DNA of 13,534 nt. It comes from Methanobacterium sp. GTDB taxonomy: Archaea > Methanobacteriota > Methanobacteria > Methanobacteriales > Methanobacteriaceae. This document shows, piece after piece, positions 1 through 10,969 of this stretch. Where the stretch lies: assembly GCA_020854975.1 (NCBI GenBank), contig JAHKLQ010000198.1, forward strand, positions 1 through 13,534, in the 5' to 3' direction. Made by a program: the position numbers and the translations under genes. Under the pieces are notes generated by a model. That model was not told the origin of the DNA, did no database searches, and saw only the letters and a list, made by a program, of their open reading frames with translations. Position 1 is the stretch's first letter, and each line of letters starts with the position of its first letter.

Positions 1-567
1 AACTCACTTGATGTGGCTATAACTGGTGTAATGAATCGTGATGACCTTATAACCAGTTGCGGTGCCAGACCAGGTCATAAAGTTCTGGTGGCCATGGACC
101 TTGACGGGAGAGTACACCCCCAATTTAAATTGAACTGGGACACCACCACCATGAAAACTGCGGAACTGGTGCAGGCACAGATCCAGTGTATGAATGAAAT
201 TGCACGTAAACATCTCTTAAGCGCTGGAAAGGACATAAGTAACCCTGGGACACTGGGAACTCTGGGAATGCTACTGGAAGCTTCTAATGTGGGGGCAACC
301 GTGGAACTGGAAAGAATACCTCGGAATAATAATGTGAACTGGGAGGACTGGCTCAGACTTTACCCTGGAGCAGGATTCGTTCTCACAGCAGAGGAAGATA
401 ATGTTGAAAAGATCATAGAACTTCTGGAAAACGTTAACATAACCACCCAGGTGGTGGGCAGTGTCCTATCTGATAAAAAACTTTATTTAACTTCTGATGA
501 TGATAAAGAGATTGTTTTTGACTTTTACACTGACAAAATTATGGGAATACAGGAGGAAATCTCTTAG
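1..567 (+). CDS. mmp2: Methanogenesis marker protein 2 (AIR synthase/ThiL/SelD-like), 3' part
   Basis: The reading frame is open from base 1, so the 5' part lies outside the window; 188 residues are visible. The family (related to AIR synthase, thiamine-monophosphate kinase and selenophosphate synthetase) is usually over 300 residues, so roughly the C-terminal half is seen. Diagnostic stretches are [18 protein letters not shown] near the visible start, then [18 protein letters not shown], which is the glycine-rich C-terminal AIRS_C segment, and YPGAGFVLT. The fold implies ATP-dependent phosphoryl transfer or activation of an acyl or thiol group, but no substrate is established and none is visible here. 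An internal GTG at base 13 should not be taken as the start, because the frame continues upstream. The stop at 565-567 merges with the ribosome binding site of the next gene, so it is the first visible gene of the marker operon. Confidence 0.85.
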   Translation, partial: NSLDVAITGVMNRDDLITSCGARPGHKVLVAMDLDGRVHPQFKLNWDTTTMKTAELVQAQIQCMNEIARKHLLSAGKDISNPGTLGTLGMLLEASNVGATVELERIPRNNNVNWEDWLRLYPGAGFVLTAEEDNVEKIIELLENVNITTQVVGSVLSDKKLYLTSDDDKEIVFDFYTDKIMGIQEEIS

Positions 568-579
568 GAGGGTTATTTG

Positions 580-2095
580 ATGCTGGTGAAGGTCAATGGA
601 GAAAAAATAGATCTCGCGGAGGGATCAACTATTCGGGATGCCATCGATGCAGTAGAGGCACCTTACCTACCTGGATGTGTCCTGGGCCTGATAAAGGGCA
701 CGAAAGAGGTTGAAAAGCATGTTAACAAGTACAGGTTGAAAACCAACAAGGGCAGCATCATCATTGAGATACTTGATGACGCACCAGATAACCTGGTTCA
801 AACCTGGAAAGCACAATATAAAGAATTTTCCCATATGGGTGTACGCTGGATCACTTCCCAGGAAGTGGCAGTGGGACCCATAAAAACACAGCTAACCCCT
901 ACCAGGGAAGAATACCATTACCACCGTTGGGATGTACTGTTCAGTCTATCAGGATTTACTGCAGATGCCACTCATATCATACTCTCCAAAGTAGATCATA
1001 AAGCCACATACGGGGCCCCTGAAGAAAACAGGGGAGTTTTCGCAAGAGTAGTTGGTGGTAAAAGAACCATCATGAAACTCACTGATGATGATGAGATCCT
1101 GGAAATAAAACCAGTCATGGAAAGAGAGAACATAATAAAAAGCGCTGCCATCACCAACCTGGAAACCCTCCTAGAAGAGGGAAACCAGATATTCACCTAT
1201 GTAAAAGTTAAACCCAACCCTAAATCTCCTCAATCAGTGGAACAGTTCTATGCACTGCAGGAATCTGGGAAGATACGTGTTGACTATGATTCAAACTCAT
1301 TCGCTGGATTTTATGCCTTGCAGGGTTTGGAGAAAAAAACAGAACAGATAGACCAACGAAAAAGAGGCACTATAACTCTTCGTAATAGTGGAAAAGGTAT
1401 GGGGCGTGTTTATATTTATAGAGAGGACCGGGTTTCCACCCCTTCTCATAATGTACTGGGAACAGTGGAAAAAGGAATGGAATTACTGGACATGGCCCGT
1501 TATGGTGATGAAGTAACTTTCAGAACATCTCCAAGTAGAATAATGACTCTTGCCATGACTCAAAAAGAAGCAGAAGAGTTTTTAAGGAAAAATGGGGTTA
1601 AACAGATCCGTGCAGGTCTAGCTGATGATAATGCTGTGGTGGTACAACAGGAACCTCCTTACACTATGGATATTATTGCCCAGGGAGAGGTGAAAACATT
1701 TGGAATCCCTGAAGAAGATTTGGTGCATGTGGAACTAGATCAGCAGGCACCACGTTCCAACTGGTACTTCCAGAAGATCACTGGACTGTTAGATTCACCT
1801 ATTGGATCATTAAGCGTCCATTTTGCATTCCCTGGGATGAAGCTGTTAATGTTTAAAGCTGTTTCCAAAGAATCCAAGGGTTTAATACCGGAAAATACAC
1901 CTCAGGATAGGGTGAAGGCTGGAGAACTTGGGGTTACCAACATGTCCCGCCGTCACATTGGAATGGTAGGAGTACGTTTTGAGGATAACCAGGAATTCGG
2001 ACCCACAGGAGAACCTTTCCAGGGAACTAACATCATTGGAAAGGTGGTAAAAGGAATGGAACATCTGGAGAAATATAAAGAGGGGGACAAGGTTT

Positions 2096-2112
<17 letters not shown>
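580..2112 (+). CDS. mmp3: Methanogenesis marker protein 3 (cyclophilin-like repeats, UPF0288)
   Basis: This is a 510-residue protein, the usual length for the family. Residues 1-66 look like a ubiquitin-like beta-grasp domain ([10 protein letters not shown], then PGCVLG). After that come three segments with a related ending: about 145-177 ([17 protein letters not shown]), 287-314 ([17 protein letters not shown]) and 473-507 ([19 protein letters not shown]), consistent with the cyclophilin-like fold assigned to the family (COG4070). The only cysteine is Cys33. Family knowledge: Mmp3 was reported to co-purify with McrC, Mmp7, Mmp17 and component A2 in the MCR activation complex of Methanococcus maripaludis. 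The start is ATG 580, because GGAGGG at 567-572 lies 7 bases before it; the TTG at 577 is a poorer choice. It overlaps the next gene by 17 bases. Confidence 0.95.
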
Positions 2113-2535
<423 letters not shown>

Positions 2536-2539
<4 letters not shown>

Positions 2540-2913
2540 ATATTAATGCATCATCAACTGGAGAAGAGATAGCATCCATGGCACTTGCCATCCACCAACT
2601 GGTAAACGGGTTACCATTCACCATGCGCACCCTCCATAATCCCGGTGTTCGTATTGAAGAAGGTAAAGTCTTAGATTATAAGTACACGGGTCCCATCCTG
2701 GAAAAAGTGCTAAAAACTGGTGAAAAAAACCAGGAAATTCCTGAAAGTGGAGCATACCAAGGCACACCTGTAGTTGTGGTTCCTTTAATCGAAGAAGGGC
2801 AAATCATAGCTGCTATGGGTGTTGTGGACATAACTCAGGGTATTTACAGTGATATAATGGAAATTACTAAAAGACCAGAAGAACTTAATGATTCAAGGGG
2901 TGGTTTAAAGTGA
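2536..2913 (+). CDS. DUF2111 family protein of the marker operon, possible sensor-like domain
   Basis: A 125-residue protein matching the archaeal DUF2111 family as I recall it. Visible pattern: helical N-terminus (residues 8-24), then [17 protein letters not shown], then [22 protein letters not shown] at 79-100, and a conserved-looking end ([15 protein letters not shown]). The middle, with a hydrophobic strand, a charged turn (EEGQ) and a second strand ending GVVD, resembles the core of PAS/GAF-type sensor domains, but no ligand residue can be named. There is no cysteine and no membrane segment. It has an AGGAG ribosome binding site at 2523-2527 and overlaps both neighbours by 4 bases, so it is probably made with markers 6 and 5. 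Function is unknown; a small regulatory or structural partner is the inference. Confidence 0.82.
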
Positions 2914-3443
2914 AAATAGCAGTCTTTCCACCTAACTCACTAATACTTGCAGATATGGTAGAACGAAGAGGTCATGAACCTCTGGTAATACAGAAAGAAA
3001 TGCGTAAAAAGGTTACAGATCCTGAAATAGACTCCCCTCCATTTAACATCACTGAAGAAGAACCCATAAAAGGTTTGAAATATGCTGCCATTGAAGTTCC
3101 CTCAGGAGTGAGGGGTAGAATGGCCATATTCGGACCGATAATAGATGAAGCTGAAGCAGCCATAATAATGGAGGATGCACCCTACGGTTTTGGATGTATT
3201 GGCTGCGCCCGTACCAATGAACTATCCATGTATTATCTACGTAAGAGAGGAATCCCTGTACTGGAAATACATTACCCTGAGACACGAGAAGAAACCATGG
3301 AAGTGGTTAACAAGATTAACACCTTTTTAGATGAACTAGAAAAGCCAGAAGAAACAGAAGGATCAGAAAGAACCGGAGAAACAGGAAAAACAGAAGTTTC
3401 TAAACTGGGGAATGAAAAGACCAAGGAACAAGGGGAGGACTAA
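2910..3443 (+). CDS. mmp5: Methanogenesis marker protein 5 (DUF2112) with acidic tail
   Basis: A 177-residue protein starting with GTG (overlap GTGA with the preceding stop) behind a GGGGTGG binding site at 2897-2903. The N-terminus [22 protein letters not shown] is typical of the family. A CxxC motif (Cys96-Ile-Gly-Cys99) sits in [16 protein letters not shown] and could bind metal or an Fe-S cluster; these are its only two cysteines. The core ends near residue 143. The remaining 34 residues are rich in Glu, Thr, Lys and Gly and look disordered and repetitive at DNA level. Biochemical function is unknown. Family members occur in methanogens, and the placement between DUF2111 and the marker 15 ATPase suggests joint action with them. 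Confidence 0.92.
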   Translation: MKIAVFPPNSLILADMVERRGHEPLVIQKEMRKKVTDPEIDSPPFNITEEEPIKGLKYAAIEVPSGVRGRMAIFGPIIDEAEAAIIMEDAPYGFGCIGCARTNELSMYYLRKRGIPVLEIHYPETREETMEVVNKINTFLDELEKPEETEGSERTGETGKTEVSKLGNEKTKEQGED

Positions 3444-3445
3444 GC

Positions 3446-4699
<1,254 letters not shown>

Positions 4700-4708
4700 G
4701 GGATACAA

Positions 4709-5284
<576 letters not shown>

Positions 5285-5314
5285 ACAGGGTAACAATACC
5301 TAAATCATATGAGG

Positions 5315-5335
5315 ATATAATATTATTATTTAAAG
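5315..5335 (+). promoter_or_regulatory. Candidate promoter for nifB
   Basis: The gap between mmp17 and nifB holds two AT-rich TATA-like stretches, ATATAATATT at 5315-5324 and ATTTAAAG at 5328-5335. A start 25 or so bases downstream would leave a leader of about 35-50 bases. The exact box cannot be chosen by eye. It implies nifB can be made separately from the marker operon as well as by readthrough. Confidence 0.35.
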
Positions 5336-5345
5336 CTTACAAGTA

Positions 5346-5358
5346 GGATGAACCATCC
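5346..5358 (+). repeat. Small perfect hairpin in the nifB leader
   Basis: GGATG-AAC-CATCC is a perfect 5-base inverted repeat with a 3-base loop, 35 bases before the nifB start and within the predicted leader RNA. It could be a protein-binding dyad or a minor RNA fold. Its 5' arm GGATG is repeated in the ribosome binding site GGGGATGA (5379-5386), so the CATCC arm could alternatively pair with that site. It may be coincidental. Confidence 0.3.
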
Positions 5359-5392
5359 AGAAAGTTTCAAACTATCTTGGGGATGAAATTCC

Positions 5393-6244
<852 letters not shown>

Positions 6245-6262
6245 TTTAACAAGCTCATTATC

Positions 6263-6301
6263 AGGGATTTTAGTTAAAATAATCCCTTAAATCATTTTTT
6301 T
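6263..6301 (+). terminator. Hairpin plus T-run terminator after nifB
   Basis: AGGGATT (6263-6269) pairs with AATCCCT (6281-6287), and the stem can extend by two more pairs across a single-base bulge. Seven T residues follow at 6295-6301. This is the clearest terminator in the window and closes the nifB transcript 19 bases after its stop. Confidence 0.75.
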
Positions 6302-6350
6302 ATTAATTTATTAGTTGAACTTCATCTTTTTTGAATTTACATTTATTATC

Positions 6351-6360
6351 AGGATGTGAT
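6351..6360 (+). promoter_or_regulatory. Near-perfect Shine-Dalgarno of mtnA
   Basis: AGGATGTGAT matches the archaeal consensus AGGAGGTGAT at nine of ten bases and ends 5 bases before ATG 6366. It decides that start over the in-frame ATG at 6375. Confidence 0.8.
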
Positions 6361-6365
6361 TAATA

Positions 6366-7295
<930 letters not shown>

Positions 7296-7320
7296 GGACT
7301 CATTTCATCCCCTAATAAAC

Positions 7321-7390
7321 TTATTTTATTTTTAATAGATTTATTTTATTCTTTAATGAGCTTATATTCATTAACAGGGTTTATTTTATC
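7321..7390 (+). repeat. AT-rich direct repeats between convergent genes; likely mtnA terminator
   Basis: The 113-base gap between convergent mtnA and trm5 contains TTATTTTATT at 7321 and again at 7341, plus TTATTTTATC at 7381. The first two sit in imperfect tandem 20-base units (TTATTTTATTTTTAATAGAT and TTATTTTATTCTTTAATGAG). T-rich stretches on the + strand, including T5 at 7329-7333, fit U-run termination of mtnA. ATCCCCTAA also occurs twice, at 7308 and 7389, flanking the block. No matching T-run serves trm5 on the other strand. Confidence 0.55.
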
Positions 7391-7408
7391 CCCTAACAAT
7401 AACAGGCA

Positions 7409-8443
7409 TTAATGGCCAATTTTCGCATCAATAGCCACATGCCACACACCCGGACTCCGGGATTTGACCTTCCTCATGTCCAATATTTCCACCTGACGTG
7501 GATAAGCTGCTTTTTTAACTCTTTTTACAGGATCTTCAAAATCACGGCTGAACTGGTAATAATGCAAGGTTCCTCCAGGTTTTAAATGTTCCACTGCCAC
7601 GGGGAGAAACTCACAGGCTGTTCCAGGTAGGTTCATAATAATCCTGTCTGCATGAACATCCAGATCATTTAGAACTTTAGCCACATCCCCCAATAGTGGG
7701 TTAATTTTTCCCTGCACCTTGTTTAACCCTATATTCTCTTTGAGGTAATGGATTGCTTCTGGATTAATGTCAACAGCGTAAATTTTCACATTCTCGAGTT
7801 TAGGCCTCCGGGCAATGTTAATGGCAAAGGGCCCCACACCAGTGAACATATCAATAATTATATCTCCATCATGAACCTGGTCTGCTACTATCTTCCTTTC
7901 TGTGGCCAAACGAGGACTGAAATAAACCTTTTTCACATCTAACATTATTCGTGAATCAAATTCCCTGTGGATGGTTTCAGATATATCTTCCCCAGCAAGG
8001 TGTTCCAGCTTGCGAGTGCGGACCACACCCTTAATTGCACTTTTTTTACGGTAAACAGACCTTCTTTTGGTAAATTTAAGAGCTGCCTCCCCAATGAGAT
8101 ATTTCTCTTCTTCCAGGTTATCTGGGATCTCTAAGATCACCACATCCCCTATGATATCAAAGGATTTTTTAAATTCATCCATCTTCTCAGGTGGGATCCT
8201 GCCCTGGAGATAATCTTCCATGTTACGGGGTCTCTTTTTATGTTCTTCAAACCCAACATCCACCACTGCACCATTATCAAGGCCCATTTCATTTAACAGG
8301 GTATTATCTGGGATTTGATCAAGGGGCAGGTACACATAATCCTGGGAACGTTTGATCTTCCAGTTGTGGTTCAGAATAGATTTCTCCTGTAGAAGGAGGC
8401 GGATGTGGTTGGCTTCTTTTTTAGGGACCTTTAATCCAAGCAT
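7409..8443 (-). CDS. trm5: tRNA (guanine37-N1)-methyltransferase Trm5
   Basis: A 344-residue enzyme that uses SAM to make m1G37 next to the anticodon, preventing +1 frameshifting. Layout: N-terminal D1-type domain (about 1-70), linking domain, then the class I methyltransferase fold. Motifs: VYFSPRLATER (173-183), containing the conserved Arg and Glu of the active site; motif I DMFTGVGPFAINI (198-210); AVDINPEA (223-230) for SAM ribose; NLPG (271-274); and KSRSPGVWHVAIDA (327-340) at the end. The intact N-terminal domain and length fit an archaeal Trm5b-type enzyme. The start at 8443 has TGAGGA about 5 bases upstream on the same strand. It is convergent with mtnA and divergent from dphB. Confidence 0.94.
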   Translation of the reverse strand: MLGLKVPKKEANHIRLLLQEKSILNHNWKIKRSQDYVYLPLDQIPDNTLLNEMGLDNGAVVDVGFEEHKKRPRNMEDYLQGRIPPEKMDEFKKSFDIIGDVVILEIPDNLEEEKYLIGEAALKFTKRRSVYRKKSAIKGVVRTRKLEHLAGEDISETIHREFDSRIMLDVKKVYFSPRLATERKIVADQVHDGDIIIDMFTGVGPFAINIARRPKLENVKIYAVDINPEAIHYLKENIGLNKVQGKINPLLGDVAKVLNDLDVHADRIIMNLPGTACEFLPVAVEHLKPGGTLHYYQFSRDFEDPVKRVKKAAYPRQVEILDMRKVKSRSPGVWHVAIDAKIGH

Positions 8444-8553
8444 GGAATTCCTCAGTTTTTATTAACATTTGTTCCATTCACATTTTCTTGTTGTGATTTT
8501 CCACTTATTGTTTTGTTACATTTAAGAGTCTATATTATCATTTATGCACACTG

Positions 8554-8572
8554 TGAAATAAAGTTTTATAAA
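8554..8572 (+). promoter_or_regulatory. dphB promoter (BRE and TATA box)
   Basis: A purine-rich BRE-like TGAAATAAAG is followed by TTTTATAAA at 8564-8572. A transcription start about 25 bases downstream falls near 8592, which is at the first in-frame ATG (8593). This supports the later ATG at 8611 as the translation start. Confidence 0.7.
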
Positions 8573-8610
8573 CCTCCCGTCTCATAATATAGATGTTGAA
8601 GGTGAAAAAA

Positions 8611-9399
8611 ATGCTCTACCTGGTTGGACTAGGACTTTATGATGAAAAAGACATATCACTAAATGGTCTTGAAGCAATTCAAGACGCTGAGGTTGTTTAT
8701 GCTGAATTTTACACTGCCCGTCTTTTCGGTGGTAATTTAAAATCATTAGAACACCTTGCAGGAGTTAAAATAAATACACTCAGCCGGGAAGAAGTTGAAG
8801 AGGATAACACTCCCCTAAAACAGGCTGAAAATAAAGATGTGGCATTTTTAACTGCTGGAGATCCATTGATGGCCACCACCCATTCTGATATCATGATAGA
8901 AGCTCGAAAAAGAGGGATCAAAACCAGAATTATCCATGCATCATCCATCCTTTCCGCAGCTCCAGGTATTGCTGGATTACAGGCTTACAAGTTTGGTAAG
9001 GTTACCACCATTCCCCGTCCAGAAAAGAATTATTTCCCCCATTCACCTTATGATGCGGTTAAAGATAATCAGGACATGGGACTACATTCGCTGGTGCTAC
9101 TGGATATTCAGGCCCACCGAGATTATTATATGACTGCCAATGAGGGTCTGGAATATCTGTTAAAGGTTGAAAGTGAAAGAAAGGAAGGAATAATAACTGA
9201 AAATAGTTTAGCAGTGGTTATTGCTAGGGCAGGCTCCAATGAACCTCTGGTTCGTGCAGACAAAATAAAGAAATTGGTGGGGGAAAATTTTGGAGGACCA
9301 CTTCATTGCATTATAATACCTGGAAAGCTGCATTTTTTAGAAGAAGAGGGACTACTTACTCTGGGGGGAGCACCTCCTGAATTATTACCCGACTTATGA
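8611..9399 (+). CDS. dphB: Diphthine synthase DphB
   Basis: A 262-residue SAM-dependent methyltransferase that trimethylates the modified histidine of elongation factor 2 during diphthamide synthesis. It belongs to the tetrapyrrole methylase (class III) fold. Motifs: the start MLYLVGLGLYDEKDIS, AEFYTAR (31-37), AGDPLMATTH (82-91), HASSILSAAPGIAGLQAYKFG (109-129) and VVIARAGSNEPLVRA (202-216). The start is ATG 8611 because the family begins with this motif and GGTGA at 8601-8605 lies 5 bases ahead. The upstream ATG 8593 would add six residues (MLKVKK) and place the binding site inside the gene. It is divergent from trm5, another gene that protects reading-frame fidelity. Confidence 0.95.
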   Translation: MLYLVGLGLYDEKDISLNGLEAIQDAEVVYAEFYTARLFGGNLKSLEHLAGVKINTLSREEVEEDNTPLKQAENKDVAFLTAGDPLMATTHSDIMIEARKRGIKTRIIHASSILSAAPGIAGLQAYKFGKVTTIPRPEKNYFPHSPYDAVKDNQDMGLHSLVLLDIQAHRDYYMTANEGLEYLLKVESERKEGIITENSLAVVIARAGSNEPLVRADKIKKLVGENFGGPLHCIIIPGKLHFLEEEGLLTLGGAPPELLPDL

Positions 9400-9423
9400 T
9401 CATTACAGGTTTAAAATCATTCA

Positions 9424-9441
9424 TTACTTATAAGCAAGTAA
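9424..9441 (+). repeat. Inverted repeat after dphB
   Basis: TTACTT (9424-9429) and AAGTAA (9436-9441) form a perfect 6-base inverted repeat around a 6-base spacer (ATAAGC). No T-run follows, so it is a weak terminator candidate; it may be an operator or the edge of the AT-rich insertion that follows. Confidence 0.3.
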
Positions 9442-9499
9442 ATGGTATCTTAATAATATAAAACATGATCTTATTTGATGGGAAACATTGGAATGGGTG

Positions 9500-9509
9500 T
9501 TTATAATAA
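9500..9509 (+). promoter_or_regulatory. Candidate TATA box of the DNA methyltransferase gene
   Basis: TTTATAATAA lies about 30-38 bases before the start codon at 9538. A start about 25 bases downstream would fall close to the AGGTA ribosome binding site (9525-9529), giving a very short leader. Another AT-rich candidate, ACTTATAAG near 9426, would give a longer one. Confidence 0.4.
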
Positions 9510-9537
9510 AAATTTTTAGAATAAAAGGTAAATTTTC

Positions 9538-10473
9538 ATGGTAAATAATGAATTAAGTAAGTTTAAACCTGCAAAACCTTTTTTAAAGTGGGCTGGTGGG
9601 AAAACTCAGCTTATTTTCCAATTGGAAAGCAGGTTACCTGATTATGTGTTGGATAGTAAGGTTATTGAAAGGTATGTCGAACCATTTGTTGGTGGGGGGG
9701 CAATTTTCTTTTTCTTAAAGAGCAATTACCTGGTGAAAAATTCTTTTCTTTTGGATGTTAACCCCGAGTTAATAATGGCATATAAAGTGATACAGAAGGA
9801 TCATCTGAAGATTAGCAGTCTTTTGAATGAAATAGAATATGAACACTTGCAAAAATCAGAAGATAGCCGAAAACGGAATTATTATTTTATTAGGGATGCT
9901 TACAATGAGCAACTTGCACAAATTGATTATGATGTCTATAATGAACAATGGATCCAAAGGGCTGCTTATTTAATATTTTTGAACAAAACCTGTTATAATG
10001 GACTTTTTCGTTTGAACCGTAATGGAAAGTTTAATGTACCATTTGGTAGGTACAGGAATCCTAGCATTTGTGATGAAGTAAACATCAAGTTAGTTCACCA
10101 AGCCCTTAAAAATACAAAGCTTCTCTGCGCAGATTTCAGTAGGGCAGGGGAGTTCATAGAAAAAGATAGTTTGGTCTACCTGGACCCTCCATACCGGCCC
10201 CTTAGTTCCACTTCTTATTTCACCAATTACTCCCGCCAGGGATTTGATGAACAGGACCAGATCAAACTGGCCCAGTTCTTCAAAAAAATGGATAAAAAGG
10301 GTTCTCATTTAATTTTAAGCAATAGTGATCCTAAAAATCGGGACCCTAATGATGATTTTTTTGATAGGTTATACTCAGGATATAAAATTGAAAGAGTTCC
10401 TGCAAAAAGGAACATAAATGCAAATCCGAATAAAAGAGGCCCCATTAATGAGTTAATCGTTAGAAATTATTGA
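9538..10473 (+). CDS. D12-class adenine-N6 DNA methyltransferase (Dam/DpnM-like), apparently orphan
   Basis: A 311-residue enzyme that transfers a methyl group from SAM to adenine in a short DNA site. Motif order is alpha-class: PFLKWAGGKTQL (14-25), VEPFVGGGAIFFF (47-59), LLDVNPELI (71-79), the TCYNGLFRLNRNGKFNVPFG region (151-170), catalytic LDPPYRPLSSTSYFT (215-229), and the end RNINANPNKRGPINELIV. The C-terminal pattern and DPPYRPLS resemble enzymes methylating GATC, but specificity is not provable from sequence. No restriction endonuclease is beside it. Hand counts of four 60-base rows give about 33% GC, against roughly 43-50% for rows of nifB and mtnA, which suggests acquisition from elsewhere. 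GATC is common in this window, so there is no sign of site avoidance. Confidence 0.95.
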   Translation: MVNNELSKFKPAKPFLKWAGGKTQLIFQLESRLPDYVLDSKVIERYVEPFVGGGAIFFFLKSNYLVKNSFLLDVNPELIMAYKVIQKDHLKISSLLNEIEYEHLQKSEDSRKRNYYFIRDAYNEQLAQIDYDVYNEQWIQRAAYLIFLNKTCYNGLFRLNRNGKFNVPFGRYRNPSICDEVNIKLVHQALKNTKLLCADFSRAGEFIEKDSLVYLDPPYRPLSSTSYFTNYSRQGFDEQDQIKLAQFFKKMDKKGSHLILSNSDPKNRDPNDDFFDRLYSGYKIERVPAKRNINANPNKRGPINELIVRNY

Positions 10474-10512
10474 GTAACTACTTTGATAAATAATTTAATA
10501 TCAAATTTCAAT

Positions 10513-10743
10513 TCACAATATTTTATCTTCTTCATCTTTCAGGGGAACTTTTTCAAAGTATTCACATTTTTCAACATTATGCAGGGGTAAAATAACTTTT
10601 TTAATTCCTCTTTCCTGAGATGTGTAACTTATTTCTATAAAACCTCTATTTTCATCAATTTCTATATTTTCAACACCAAATTCTCCTCTGCGAAAGTTAT
10701 GTACAGCCTCATTGATCATGCTGATTTCAATTCTATCAATCAT
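10513..10743 (-). CDS. Unrecognised 76-residue protein
   Basis: I do not recognise this protein. From ATG 10743 it encodes 76 residues, acidic and basic in alternation, with a predicted pattern of a short helix (MIDRIEISMINEAVHNF), strands around FGVENIEIDENRGFIEISYT and KKVILPLHNVEK, and a charged end. There is one Cys and no membrane segment. The start is supported by an exact AGGTGAT (10754-10748 on this strand), whose GGTG core is 6 bases before the ATG, and by a TATA box. An immediately upstream in-frame ATG (10746) is too close to that site, and the TTG at 10773 lies before the predicted transcription start. It converges on the DNA methyltransferase with a 39-base gap and is equally AT-rich (about 30% GC in one counted row). 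Confidence 0.6.
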   Translation of the reverse strand: MIDRIEISMINEAVHNFRRGEFGVENIEIDENRGFIEISYTSQERGIKKVILPLHNVEKCEYFEKVPLKDEEDKIL

Positions 10744-10773
10744 CATTATCACCTGTTTTGATCTAAGATTCAA

Positions 10774-10783
10774 CTTTTATAAG
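10774..10783 (-). promoter_or_regulatory. TATA box for the 76-residue protein gene
   Basis: Read on the minus strand the bases are CTTATAAAAG. A start about 25 bases downstream falls near 10754, exactly where the AGGTGAT ribosome binding site begins, so the mRNA would have a minimal leader. This supports the small gene being real. Confidence 0.6.
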
Positions 10784-10894
10784 TAATATTAACATTCATT
10801 CTTCAACACCTCATTTACTATTTCATCTCAATTGAAAAGAACTTCGATATAGAATGATCAAGGGAAAAAAATAATACCTGAAAAAATAATTCAA

Positions 10895-10920
10895 AGTTAA
10901 CTAAGTAATTAACTAGTAAT
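10895..10920 (+). promoter_or_regulatory. Repeat/dyad upstream of the ABC exporter operon, possible operator
   Basis: Two adjacent 12-base units, TTAACTAAGTAA (10897-10908) and TTAACTAGTAAT (10909-10920), form an imperfect tandem repeat, and GTTAA/TTAAC (10896-10900 and 10909-10913) form a dyad. It lies about 50-75 bases before the exporter start, where a repressor of a drug-type exporter would be expected to bind. No regulator gene is adjacent in the window. Confidence 0.35.
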
Positions 10921-10969
10921 TTCACTACCATCATTTTATCAGGTGATTGTAGTTGGTTTGGAGGAATAG

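Noticed and set aside
577..579. TTG 577 as the mmp3 start
   Set aside because: The adjacent ATG 580 has better spacing (7 bases) from GGAGGG and a preferred start codon.
5381..5392. GGATGAAATTCC before nifB as an NrpR nitrogen-repressor operator
   Set aside because: The spacing is GGA-N6-TCC, two bases shorter than the GGAA-N6-TTCC pattern, and it coincides with the ribosome binding site.
8593..8610. ATG 8593 as the dphB start
   Set aside because: It places the GGTGA ribosome binding site inside the gene, adds six residues not expected in the family and coincides with the predicted transcription start.
9400..9537. A tRNA or attachment site at the edge of the AT-rich insertion
   Set aside because: No cloverleaf-like sequence or matching direct repeats were found at the two ends by eye.
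9538..10473. A complete restriction-modification system
   Set aside because: Only the methyltransferase is recognisable; the 76-residue neighbour is too small and lacks any nuclease motif.
10744..10773. Longer 86-residue version of the small protein from TTG 10773
   Set aside because: The TATA box at 10774-10783 would place the transcript start downstream of this codon, and AGGTGAT fits ATG 10743.
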